Source of the DNA: Corticium candelabrum
Lineage: Eukaryota; Porifera; Homoscleromorpha; Homosclerophorida; Plakinidae
Length of the DNA: 64,000 nucleotides
Direction: 5' to 3'
NCBI RefSeq assembly: GCF_963422355.1
Contig: NC_085094.1
Span: forward strand, 152,001-216,000
The position numbers and the translations under genes were made by a program. The notes under the pieces are model-generated. The model was not told the origin of the DNA, searched no databases, and was given only the letters and a program-made list of their open reading frames with translations. Positions 47,201 to 60,268 of the stretch are shown piece by piece (position 1 is the stretch's first letter; each line of letters starts with the position of its first letter).

Positions 47201-50200
47201 AGCGCGGCATTTTATTAATATTAAGTAGCCATGAGATCTTATCTTAAACAGAAGAAGTAACTTTAATTAATTAATGATTGTCAGACTTATTGGTGTAGCC
47301 ACTGACATAAATGTCATGATAGCGTGGTGGGAACACATGCCACATGGATAGTCACTAGGTCAAGGTGATATGCATTACTGTCTTTTATCATCAACACAAC
47401 TGTTAGATCATATAGACTACAGGTCATGTTAGCTGACATTTAACTGAACTTGTACAGCTTACTATGCATTTTTAGTAGTCCTGTGAGTAAATACTGCAAA
47501 ATTTTATATTGTTATTCCAGTTGAGTGGTTACACTTTGTAAATCGATCTGTTATGGTACACTAAACAAGAATGATAAAGACCTCCGGCGCAGTAAACAGT
47601 TACAAATGAGGGTTGACAATGAAAGCAAAAGTTACTTGACTACACAACACATAATTATCTGCCCAAATCTACTTGATGGCAGACAAGCACTTAGTTATCT
47701 ACAGGATTATGTGTACGAGGTCGCGTTGAGGAAATGCCAATTACAAAGCTGTGGGTGTGGTGAGTTGGGACTAATGTCAGCGCAACAGAGTTGTAACCCT
47801 GTAGATAATTGGATGCTGCTCTGCCGTAGTAATTGCCCTTTGGGCAGATAAAATTACGTGCTATGCCATCAAGTAACTTTAGGCATTCCTTATCAACCAT
47901 CATTTGAGATACAGTCATCACCATAGCACCATCACCACAGTGCGGCACAGCGCCTCGGCGCCACGCTATAGGGAAACTCCCTGCCTTAGTTGCCTAAAGG
48001 TTGCCTAAACTTCTTCCTCACTCAACTAAATTTTTTGCTGTTGCTACAAGACCAAAATATTGTGTTTAATTTTGTTTGTAGTCAATATTCAAGGATATCA
48101 CAGTGGGTTATTCCAACATTTCTGTAAATAGTACTGCCAATAGTCGTTTTATTTAACAATTGCTGTAACTTGTATGGTTCCTAATACAGTTTCAAAACTT
48201 ATATATTGCTGCATAAGTCTGATGTGTTTCCCTGTTGCTCTCTTTTGTACCCTACCAGAGAATTGTGTATGTAGCTAACACACACTACAAGGAAAGAACA
48301 CCTACTTTCCGCCAGGTTGTGAGGATCTTCTGGGGTAGGCAAAGAAGTCTCCAAGCACCTTTGCTAGAATTTTAATTAAGCCTGAGTACGTTGGACCAGC
48401 ATGGTAAGTGATCTTGCGTGAAGAGCAAAAAGCAATTCAAGTCAAGTCAAAATACGAATATCTTCACCACTATTACACCAGTCATTCCGTTAAATGTAAC
48501 TGTATTTACAGCTAGCAGACCTGGCAACAATAAGGTATAAAATGAGAACGTACTAACTCAAATATGTGGAAGATCAAACTACCTTGTCTGATATCAATAA
48601 TCAGCTCCACACACAAAGAAGAAAGAGGCTACAACCACAGCTTTGACTTGATACGTTCTTCTACACACAATGGATTGTATCCTACATTGGCTCAATCAGA
48701 GACAGTCTGTCTATGCTGACTAGAGTTGTAGACCAGTCAAAGATGTTGCCATTTGGCTGACGCGTGATCTCCCCAAATGTCTTGTTGCAACAGAACTGTT
48801 GCTAGACTTCAGCAACTGACTTTTTAAGACAGGAGAGCTCTGATGGTGATGCTCCAAGGCCATCTTCCGTTCGAGGCAAAACATTCAAATGCGACAGGTT
48901 ATAGCGTGCAAATGAACAGCGTCATGTTACAGGTTCTTCAGCTCCTCGTCGTCGGGCTAGCAACGATGACCAAGAGTTTTTTTGGAAAGGGAAGAGAGGA
49001 TAGTGAAAGGGATGTTAGCAAAGGTGAGGAAGAATCAGGAAGACCAATGTGATGCGTCACGTCAGTTTCCGGTGTTGGTTTCTGCTACCTGAAGTAGTAA
49101 GAAACGTAAGTCTAGTGCCAGCTAATGGCCGTGTACAGCGTGTAGAACAATGGCATTGGCTCGAAGCACAGTAATGGATGTTATCGAAGGAGTAGATGTT
49201 ATTGAAGGAGAGGAAGAAGCAGCGGAAAATACATATACACTTGTTTGGCTTCAGTTTTGTTTCTGCTTACTACCTGAAGTAGCAAGAAACGCAGGTCTGG
49301 TGCCACTATGGGCTACATACAACATGTAGAGCAACACCAGCAGCTCGAGGCACTACTGGCTAGGGCCATCAAAGAAGCTGGAAATAACGGTTGACACAGA
49401 CAACAAAGAACCTTCCCACGTGATCTGACTTGGTACTGCTAGCAGGAGCACAATGATTGGTACATGTATGTTGTGCTCGCACATGTGCTCTTACAGCATA
49501 TTCAGCGAATTAGATTGATCATAGTACCATGTACTAGTTATAGCGATATTTTTGCCTTGTATTAGTTATTAGGTTTAATACAATTTTTCAGTTGTTGCCA
49601 TGGAAATGAGTTACTAACAAGAATATTTAGAATTTGGTACTGATTATGGCATTACATGGTTGCTAGGCGGTGTGCGCTTACGGGGATTTGTTATTATATT
49701 TTTATGGAGCTGTATCATTACTATATTCCCCACCGGTGAAAGTGGTTGAGGATCCCGGAGGATGGGCTAAAGCCCGTTGGGAAATTTTCCAAACCTCAAG
49801 AATTTAAGAGGCCAGATATCTACAAACCTTGTTTGTTATCATATATAGCTGACAACTTCCTGCCGTTCTTGAAGGAGCTGCCAGAGAAGCAAACAAAATG
49901 TTTCCCTCTTCAAGAACTAGAGCAATGGATTTGTCACGACAACTCACACGAATTCTTGCCAGATATGACGAATGAAAACTGTTGAGGCTAATTACACTCA
50001 CGTGCCCACGTGACTTACTAATCATAGTTAGCGGTGTGAACCCGTTTGCGTTAATGTTGGCCTAATCATAGTTGACCTAATTATAGTTAGTCCAGATGTT
50101 GGTGTGAACACACTTTTGGAGTACTGTATTACAATTATGTTTATACCATATAGCAGTCTTTGCTCTGATTGGTCTTATGTTCTGACCAAGCATCCCAGGA

Positions 50201-53200
50201 ACTGCTTGTTAGCCTTAAGCAACTTCCCATTTTTGCAAAATACATGTCCATTGTCTTCATAGCTAATCACTGCCTACTCATGCAGTGAAGTGGGCAGTGA
50301 TTAGTTTGGCGTTAGTGCACTAATGCCACTGTTCACACTGGTCCTAATCATGATTAGTGAGTGTAACGTCATTCTAACGTCATTCTAATGGCTTTTAGAG
50401 TAGTATCACAGCCGCATTAGTGGCGGTAGTGGTTGCACTTGACTTTGGCATGTGAGGTAGTATACATGATGAGCATGCCGCCAACCTGATGTGGTGTTAT
50501 ATGTAAACATACAAACGCAGCAACAACATGGTGACGTATACGGAAGCGCATGCAGATGCGTACTATGTGCCTGTGACAACTTCCTGCCGTTCCTGAAGGA
50601 GCTGCCAGAGAAAGCAAACTAAATGTTTCCCTCTTCTAAACCTAAAGCAATGAATTCGTTTGTCATGACAATTCATGTGAATTCTTGCTGGATATGACAG
50701 ATGAAAATTGTCGAGGCTAATTACAGTCACATGCCCAAGTGACTTACTAATCATACTTAACGGTGTGAACGTGCTTGCGCTAATGTTGGCCTAATCATAG
50801 TTAACCTAATCATAGTTAGTCTAGATAGTTTTCTTCCTATCAACTCTCTAAGTGCTTGTTTCACTAGTCCAACTAAACGTTCTAGAAATTCACTTTGCCA
50901 AAGAGCAGCTACTGTAATATATTTCCAGGTGATATTTCTGATAAGTAATAACTTCATCTCTGCCAATTACCTGTTGCCACTGACGATCTAAAACCTTTGC
51001 GGTTAGTTTAAACTGAGAGGCGTTGTCAGATATAATATGACGTGGCTTACACCTTGCCTGGCAACAAATCATCAAAAACAACAAAGAAATTGGCTTGCTG
51101 TTAGATTTCTAATCCATTTGAGATGGATTGCTCGAATTGCAAGACAAGTGAATAGACTGACCCAGAATTTTACATGTTTACGTCCTTCTTTTACCAATAT
51201 AGGTTCTAGATAATCCAATCCAATACTCTGAAAGGATTCAGACTTGGACACTCGATCTCGTGGCAAGGAAGGCATCGGAGGCAAAGCGTATGGTGGACCC
51301 TCGTATTGTCGACATATTCTACATTGTAACCATACCTTTTTGTTTCTCTTTTACTTTGGGGAATCCTGTACTCTTGTCTGACTTGTTCTAATGTAGAGAA
51401 ACAGAAGCATCTGTTCATAAACGTCCTTGATTGTCAAATGTGTATAATATTCCAAACGAGGAATTATTTTAGGACATTTTTGTGGTAAAGAAAAGATTTT
51501 CGTTTGAATACCGTCCATGACATCTCAGCAGACCCCATTCGTCTATCTGAGGTCCAAGTTGTAATTGTAAGTTGTTTCTTTTCTTCTTTCTCATGTCATT
51601 CAGCACATTGTGATATCGTCTATTGTGAAGTGTGTATTCCCAGAGTACACGCGCCATAGAAATGCTGTAAACTTGGTTGGAAGCATAACTTGAATGTTTT
51701 CTGAACACTTGTTTAATTAATGCATATCTTGAAGAAATAGTTGTGTCTCCTTTCTGAAAATGCTCCAAATTCTCTATAAATCTTACACAGTAGTTTGTCA
51801 CACAAATTAACTTCTGGAGAGACAAAAATACTTCTCATCAATTCAGAAGGTGAATTGTCACATTCATTTGATCCTAAGTCAATTTTACACTTCTCTGTAA
51901 AGTTGGTAGCAATGTAAATTTTGTTGGACTTATTTGTCTTTGACTCGAGATAGTCCAAAGTCTGAGTACTTACTTCTGGAACATTGTAGTTTGACCACAA
52001 ATCAACAGGAAATGTCAGCCATTCTGGTCCGTGCCACCATAATCGACTTTTCTCCAACTCTGAAGTAGACATACCTCTTGTCGCAAAATCTACTGGATTT
52101 TGATTTGATGGAACATTGTGGGAAACAACATTGCTTTGTTGTATCTCCTTGATTCTGTTGTCAGCAAAGGTTGATAATGGTCTGTGTGTTTTCAACCGGT
52201 GTAGTAGAACGCATTAAAAATCAGTAAATACTATTAGTTTAGAGTTCTGAAGTTTCAGCTGATCTTTAACAAAGTTTCCCAGCTCTGGCTCCAATCACTG
52301 TAGATAGTTAGCTCAAGTCGTGGTAATGTAAGTTTCTTTCCTTTCTTTTGATGTTCTTTGTTTGGAACGGCTGATTGAATCACATTTTTGAAAATACAAG
52401 ATTTGCTTTGATAGTCTCTCCATTCTTAACAAGGAGATAAACGGCTGCAGCATAAGTTTTCAGAGAGGCATCATTGGGGCGAGCCTTGGTGAGACCCTTT
52501 CTATGTGTACTGTTCTGTGTTGAGATGTGTCTGATGGTATGTATGTACGACGACCAGAAATAACGTTGACTTTTTTAGCCAATCACAGACATGATTCTTT
52601 GTGATGTCACAATGCAAGTGAAAGTGTAGTAGCTGTACGGCTCTCCAGGTTGCTGCGCGCCAGTTCCACGGGACTAATATATGAGAATGTGCAAACAGGC
52701 TCGAGCTTCTAGAGATGGCCTTCAAATGTCTACTTCAAATTTCTACATACATTGTTCATAGCTAGCTGACACATCAAGAGAGGAAGATGTTCACAACTGA
52801 TTGCTGCGTGCCATGGGACTACTACGAGAAAGCAAACAGTCTGGAACTCAAAACTACAAAGAAATTTACGTTAGCACTAGACGTAAACGTGCATGTTCTC
52901 CACAGTGACAAATCACTGTCTCAGATCTGTTTGTTCTCACTGAGGCTCGCACCAACAATGCTTTGCATTTTTAACTAGTTACATACCACTATCTGAAAAT
53001 CAGAATCGTTTCCAAATTGTTCCAGATAATCTTGGAATTTTTTTAAAGTTGAAAGAGATTGTATTTTTTGCAAATTTGGCTTCACTCGTCACAATAACGA
53101 GGTGAAAGTTTGTCATCCCAGGAGACATTGGCTTTCCATAGCTTTTTCATGAACACCTTTCCATAGAAGGTCACAGGTGTAATTTGTCCTAAAGGATCGT

Positions 53201-56200
53201 AGATTCGTGCACTATCATGGAGAAGTTCTCTTTGGTAGAGTGTTGGTCTGATGGTATCATTTGAGATTCGAGAATAGTCAGTTCATCATTCAAGGTATTG
53301 TATTTAATTCCTAAAACCTTGACTGTGCTACTCATTACTTAGATCATCAAGGTACAAGTGACAAAAATTCAAGTGAAATAGATGTTCATTCTCATAAGTT
53401 CATAGTGGCTTCTTTGAATATTTGCCTTGCTCTTTCAAACAGTTAGATAAGCGTTAGAAGGTGAATCTGCTCCAACTCAAATGTTGTCAACATATATGTT
53501 CTCATCATTAGATTTGGCTATTGGACATTCTTCTCTTTGTAGGTGAAATTTTAGAGTTCCCTCTAACAGAAATGGACTGCAAACCAACCAAAAGGGTACT
53601 TTGCAAAACCCGTTATGTTGCAAGGTTTCCTTCTATCTGGTCAGGTCTCATGAGTCTTTAAACCACAGAAACCTTGAAACGTCTCTTTCCTCTGACTGTA
53701 TTTCAGTTTGAAGGAAAGACTTTTCAATGTCAGCTAGAGCAGGTATCTTTTTTAAGTTCGAAATCTTATCAGAAGGCCACATAGATTCGGTAAAAGAATG
53801 AGTCTTCTGTGTAAACACTCATTGAGACTCTTGAGTTCCTTTCTTGGTTTTGAAGATCCATCATAAACAATTCGTAGCTTGGTTGTTTCCTTCGTTAGGG
53901 TTAAGACTGGATGATGTAGCAAATAGTGTTTTATAGAACTTGATTCAGTCTCAGTTACTCGTTCAATAGTACCTTGGTTTAATTAATTGATCTTTAATAA
54001 CTTGGTCATAATGGTAGAGCAGTGATCTATCGTTTTGTAGTCATTTGGCTAATGATTTCATTCTTCCAAAGGCTAGAGAGGAGTTATCAGGAAGGTAGCA
54101 TTTGTGCCCTGATTTCCATGGCCACATTATTTGATATCGTTCATTCTGAAACAAAATGGTTGTATTGAAGCATTTAAAAGCAACTTCATCATCACTTGTG
54201 TATGGAGTGTCTTTGATTCCAATAGCTTCAAGACTCCAAAAGTTTTCTAGACTATTGTGTTGTATTGTCACTGTATCGGGAACAGACTGAAAGTTTAATT
54301 CAGAGATGGCTTGGTTCATTTGAGTCATCACATAGGAGGTATGGGTATGCTTATTGTGGTCATCAGCTAGCTCAGGATACTTGCCTGTGAGTAAATATTC
54401 ATTTTTGATGGAATCAAAAACATTCCCCAAGATAGAACAATTTTTGCCCATTGATGAATTGCCAGAAATAGTCAGCTCCTATCAATATGTCAATGATAGT
54501 AGTTTCAGAAGTTTCAGGAATTGAGTCAGCTAGACATTCAGGGAAAGAGCCTTGAGAAATTGAATATCAAAAGACTGCAGCGGTCTCCAGTGAAATGCTC
54601 TTGTAAGCTGTTTGAGCACGTTTGCTTCAAGCTTAACTGATGACCCATCTTTCAAAATGACATCAAATTTGACAACGTATGTGTTGAGTTCCTTTGAATG
54701 ATTTGCTGCAAAGGTTGACACAGAAAGTGATTCCTTTCGTTCCACAGGAAGCTTTAATTTCTTCGCTAACTTTTCAGTCATAAAGGTACGGTGACCTGCA
54801 GATTTCAACAGAAGGCGTGACATAACAGATTGATCATTGCTACAACTAGAGACTGTGCTGTTTGAAGCAAAACATTTTTACCAATGGCTAAATTTTGAGT
54901 AGTATTTGTTCTGCACGTGGAATCCCCTTGATCTTGAGTCTTTGGTAATCGCTCCTTGCTGTTACTGGTCTTCTGATGACATAAGGCTCGGTTGTGGTGG
55001 CCTGATTGTTTGCAGTGGTAGCACTTGCATTGATGTCTGTTACAGCACTTCTTAAAACCATGTCCTTCTTGAAGACAGATAGGACATCGTCCCAGTTCAA
55101 GGAGTCGTTGTTTCCTTGCAGAAAATACAAGGCAATAGCATTGCCTGCTTTTCTGTGTTGACTGGTCGAATTGAAGCAGCGACCGAGAGTGCTTCTGCAG
55201 AAGATCGTCTATCCATCACTCGAGATTGTTGATTACTCATTTTATTTGTATCACATTCTCACGAACCCTTACATAGTGCTTCAGAGCTTCTCTTACTGAC
55301 TTAGCTGTCCAGATTTCGCTTGGTTTCTTAGATTCCTTCAACTTTGTAACGGTATCCACGTGAAACTTTGACAGAATTTGTGGTATAAGCAGACGCTGAT
55401 GATTGACATCTTTATGTGTCTCAAGTTGTTTCAAGAGCCGCTCAATCACATAGTAATTTATTAGTCCTAAATAGGCTCGCAGCTGGCTCACGTTTGTGGG
55501 TTTCAGGACTGTTTGGATAGCCTAGACTTTGTCGTCAGTTGGATAAATTCCTTGTTTGTCAATCCAGTGTCCCAAATAGTGGATCTCCTTCTGTAGAAAC
55601 GAACATTTCTGCCCTTTTAACTGCATTCCTGCCTCCATCAGTCAACTTAAGACTCGAGATCTCCCTGTGATAAGGATGTCATCCAGGTAGACTACTGTTC
55701 CTGGGATTGCAAAGAAAATTATCCGTTGGAAGATCGCTGGTGCAGGTGCTACTCCAAAGGCAGTCTGTTGTATTGGAACAACCTCAGGTCGATGTTAATG
55801 ACTATCTATTGCTTGAATTGCTCTTCTAGTTTCACCTGTTGGTAGGCATCACTAAAATCCAACTTGGTAAATGCTTTTCCACCTGCCAGCGTGGCAAATA
55901 TTTCTTCTACCCTGGTAATGGGTGTACTTCTCTGATTCTGCAGCTTGGTTAATTGTAATTCTATAGTCACCACAAACTCTTATTGATCCATCTGTTTTAA
56001 GGATGGGGCAATTGGCGCCACCCAATTTGTAAAATCGCACTGGCTCAATTATGTTTTCTGCCTCTAGCGGCTTTAGTTTTTGTTCCACCTTGGCCCGATA
56101 AACATAAGGAACTGATCTCGGTTTGAAAGACCGTGGTGCACTGCCGTCTTTTACCTTGAGGGCAGCCACTGTTCCCTTTAGCTTGTCTATTTCTTCTCTA

Positions 56201-59200
56201 AACACTTCATCGAACCTCTTTAGCAAGTCATTGCTAGATTCACTACTGATCTCCGTACCAATAGATTTGATGTGACCCTTGGGTAGTATCTCATCCTACA
56301 ATAGTGCAAGCGTTTTTTTCCAGTTTCCTCTCAATAGATTGGGTCCATTGTCACATACCACTATTAGTGGTAGCATCGCAACTTGCTCTCCACATCTGAC
56401 TCGAACATCCAGTTCACCTAACACCGTCAGTGATTCTCTAGAGTGGGTGTTCAACCATACCTGTGCTTGGCATAACCCAGGCCTTTCTCGTCTCTTTCAC
56501 AACTGATTACAAGTGCTCTCACTTACAATTGATAATGTCGCTCCAGTATCTACTTTTATCGATAAGGGTTTTCTGTTTATGATGACTTGGTCCAAAATGG
56601 GTTCCTGCTCCATGAAAGCTGATGGACCGTAGCTATTGTTTCTTGATTAGATGGTTCCTCATCGTCATCTACATGACTAGCTTTCTGTGACTTTTGTGGC
56701 TTTCCACAACTCACCCGTCCAAGGTGGTCTCGCTTTCCACGCTGTCTGCACTTATACTCTTTGAAAAGGCAGCTGGAAGCTTGGTGAAACCCACCACATC
56801 TGTAGCACTTGGGTTTGGCTTTCTTGACTTATCTAACTCTGCCACCCTGATGCAACTGGTGCAATGTGCCATCTACAGCTGTAGTTGATGCCAAAATCTT
56901 TTCTGCATTCTTCTCGGCTGTCTCCACAGCCTGAGCCTTTGTTAGCGTCGTTTCCAATGTTAGTGTGGTTTCTGACAGTAGCACTTTCTGGATTCGGGCT
57001 TTGTTTACTCACAGACTAACCGGTCACGTAGAATCTCTGGCAGAGCTTGCTTGTAATCGCAGAACTCAGATAGCCGCCGCAATGCTGCCATAAACTCTGC
57101 TGATTCCCCAGATTTTTTCTTCTTCTGCTATTGAGGTCCGTGACCCTTCCGGTCATTTTAATTTTCAATTTTCAAATTTCAATTTTTTTTGATTTTTTTT
57201 AACTTTTCAACTTTTTCTTAAAGGTTTTAAATTATTTTGCTGAAAATTAATTTGGCAAGCAAATTTTTATTTCTTATTTTTCATATTTTCATTTTTTGTT
57301 TTTGATTTTTATTTTTCATTTTTAATTTTTCTATTTTCAAGTTTCTATTTTCGATTATATTTGGTTGAGTTGAATGTCAAAAGAATTGAACGCGAAAAGA
57401 ATGAAAAATGAACGCAGCAAGAACGAAAAATGAAACAGCCTTGTGCGAAGTACGCAGTAGGGAGTGTGGTGGAACGCGTGCTGCCGATTGGAAGGGGCGG
57501 AGTAGTTCTTCGACGACTTCCGCCCTAGGACGATCTCTTGCAATTTCTGCTTTAACGAGAAGGAAATCTCCCTCTCCCCAAAAAATAATCAATCTCAGGT
57601 GCGAGCAGCCATTGCTGATGAGCACCGTACATATGCATGGTATATGAATTTATCTATTGCCACGTAAAAATTTTAGCTATCAATTGCAACAGTCTAACTA
57701 AATCAAGTCTAAAACTCAACAAATTTAGTAACTATACTGAAACTTGTTCAAACTCTTTTAGGCTACTCTAGATTAAGTACCATTTATACACGCAGTACAG
57801 TACACAGCAACTAAAAACAAAGATACCTGGTTTTTGCTGTTCTACACATGAGCGTGTACATGCCTCCATCACCTCTGGACTTGAATCTTGAGCTTCTGTT
57901 CATGCGGATGGCTCTCTTGTCACTGCAGACCTGCGTAAGCCGGACGACGTCGTGTGCTGACCAAGTACCTTGAGCATGCAATACATGACATACTTGCTTG
58001 CCCAGCTTTGTCAATTCGTCCAAGCTACGTATACGGAGAGTCACGCCGAGTGGACCACCATTTCATGTTGTATTGCAGAGACAGAGGGCAACGTCGGCCA
58101 CTTGTAACTTGCCACCGTTCTACGCACTGCTGACACCCAAGCCACTGCGGACAGCAGGTTGTGATGTTTGCCGGAGGTCTTGTAAAGTGGTGGCATATTT
58201 GGCACTGGGAGAAGCTTCGCTGTCGTTTCTGCCAGTCTTCTCATGCATATGATAGTAGCCTCATTCACAGCGATGGTGCGATCATGACGGCACAGAGGCA
58301 ACCGAGTGTGCATAAGCTATATAGCTATACCCGAAGTACTTGGCCAGCATACGACGTCATCCGGCTTACGCAGGTCTGCAGTAACAAGAGAGCCATCCGC
58401 AAGGACAGAAGCTCAAGATTCAATTTCAGAGGTGATGGAGGCATGTACATGAGCGTGTGTAGAACAACAAATCGCGTGTCTTTGTTTTTAGTTGCTATGT
58501 ACTGCGAGTATAGATGGTAGAGTAGCCTAAAAGAGTTTGAACAAGTTTCAGTATAGTTACTAAATTTGTTGAGTTTTAGATTTAATTAGACTGTTGCAAT
58601 TGTTAGAATTTTATGTGGTAATTGATAAATTCATATACCATGCATATGTACTGTGCTCATCATCATGCAATGGCTGTTTGCACCTGAGATTGATTATTTT
58701 TTGGGGAGAAGGAGATTTCCTTCTCGTTAAAGCGGAAATTGCAAAGAGATCGTCCTAGGGCGGAAGTCGTCGAAGAACCACTCCGCCCCTTTCAATCAGC
58801 AGCACGCATTGGAATGAAAAATGACTCCCTACTGCGTTGAGCTATGATTAGGGCACGCATTCTACCAGACTCCCTGCTGCGTACTTCGCACAAGGCTGTT
58901 TCATTTTTTGTTCTTGCTGCGTTCATTTTTTCATTCTTGCTGTGTTCATTTTTATTCTTGCTGTGTTCATTTTTCATTCTTGCTGCGTTCATTTTTCGTT
59001 CTTTCTGCATTCAATTCTTTTGACATTCAACTCAACCAAATATAATCAAAAATAGTAACTTGAAAATAGAAAAATTAAAAATTAAAATGAAAATCAAAAA
59101 CAAAAGTGGAAATATAAAAGATAAAAAATAAAAATTTGCTTGCCGAATTAATTTTTTTCCAGCAAAATAATTGAAAACCTTTGACAAAAAAATTAAAAAA

Positions 59201-60008
59201 TTAAAAATGAAAAATAATATTGAAATTTGAAAATTGAAATTTGAAAATTGAAAATTGAAATGGCCGGAAGGGTCACGGACCTATTGAACCGATATCATTG
59301 AAGAATAACTGACGACTTTGGGTTTTGATGCTCAGCAACCAGATTGACAATGTTTTCATATGTCTTCTCTTTAGTGTTAACGCCCTCCGGTGAACACAAC
59401 ATGCAGATCAGTTGATAGGTTTTCAGTCCACACACACTTAGCATAATTGCTTTAAATCTTTCCCCCGCGTTGCTGATGTCGTTCACTTGGAAGAAGTCAA
59501 GACACTCGCAATAAAGGCCCATTCCTCTTCACCTTTCTAGAAGTGGTCGATCTTTCTGTACATCATAGCCATCCTGTTATATCCTGGTCTCGTCGCTAAA
59601 ATGTTGTAACTATATTGAATAATTCAGTAAAGTGGCAACTGTCAAAACGACTCAACACAACAGAACTTGATCAATGCACATGTGCAAGAGCCCGCATGCC
59701 CAGCTACTAAAGTATACTGCTACCTCTGATGGCATCCAATAAATGTTGAACTTGAAGTTGGAATCACCCAGGGCTGGACTTTCTTGGGAAGGATTCTAAT
59801 GCAAAATAGAACCATCTGTGTACACATCCTGTGGCAACCACTATGCAGGAGAAGCGGTAATAGTGTCTTGCCTTTTTGCAAAATTTATAGGGTCATTAGT
59901 TCACCGTTTATTGGGGATGTGGCAATATGGCAAGATCAAGGAACCTCAGCAGAACGTTTCCCTGCCGGAATTTTGAGATTGAGGTTAAGTTGTGACTACA
60001 TGAGACTA

Positions 60009-60065
<57 letters not shown>

Positions 60066-60183
60066 TGTGTGTGTGTGTCTGTGTCTCTGTCTGTGTCTGT
60101 CTGTCTGTGGGTGGGTGGGGTGTGTCTGTGTGTGTGTGGGGTGTGTGGGTGTGGGTGGTTGGGTGTGGTGTTTGTGTGTGTGT

Positions 60184-60268
<85 letters not shown>

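Larger units (their letters stand above)
44905..48720 (+). mobile_element. Tigger/pogo-like transposon bounded by inverted repeats
   Basis: Segments at about 44925-45120 and 48500-48690 are inverted copies (GTATCAAGTCAAAGCTGTGG, GATATCAGACAAGGTAGTTT, AACGTTCTCATTTTAT-type blocks). They enclose the transposase remnant at 45505-47170. Exact ends and a TA duplication were not determined. Confidence 0.6.
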
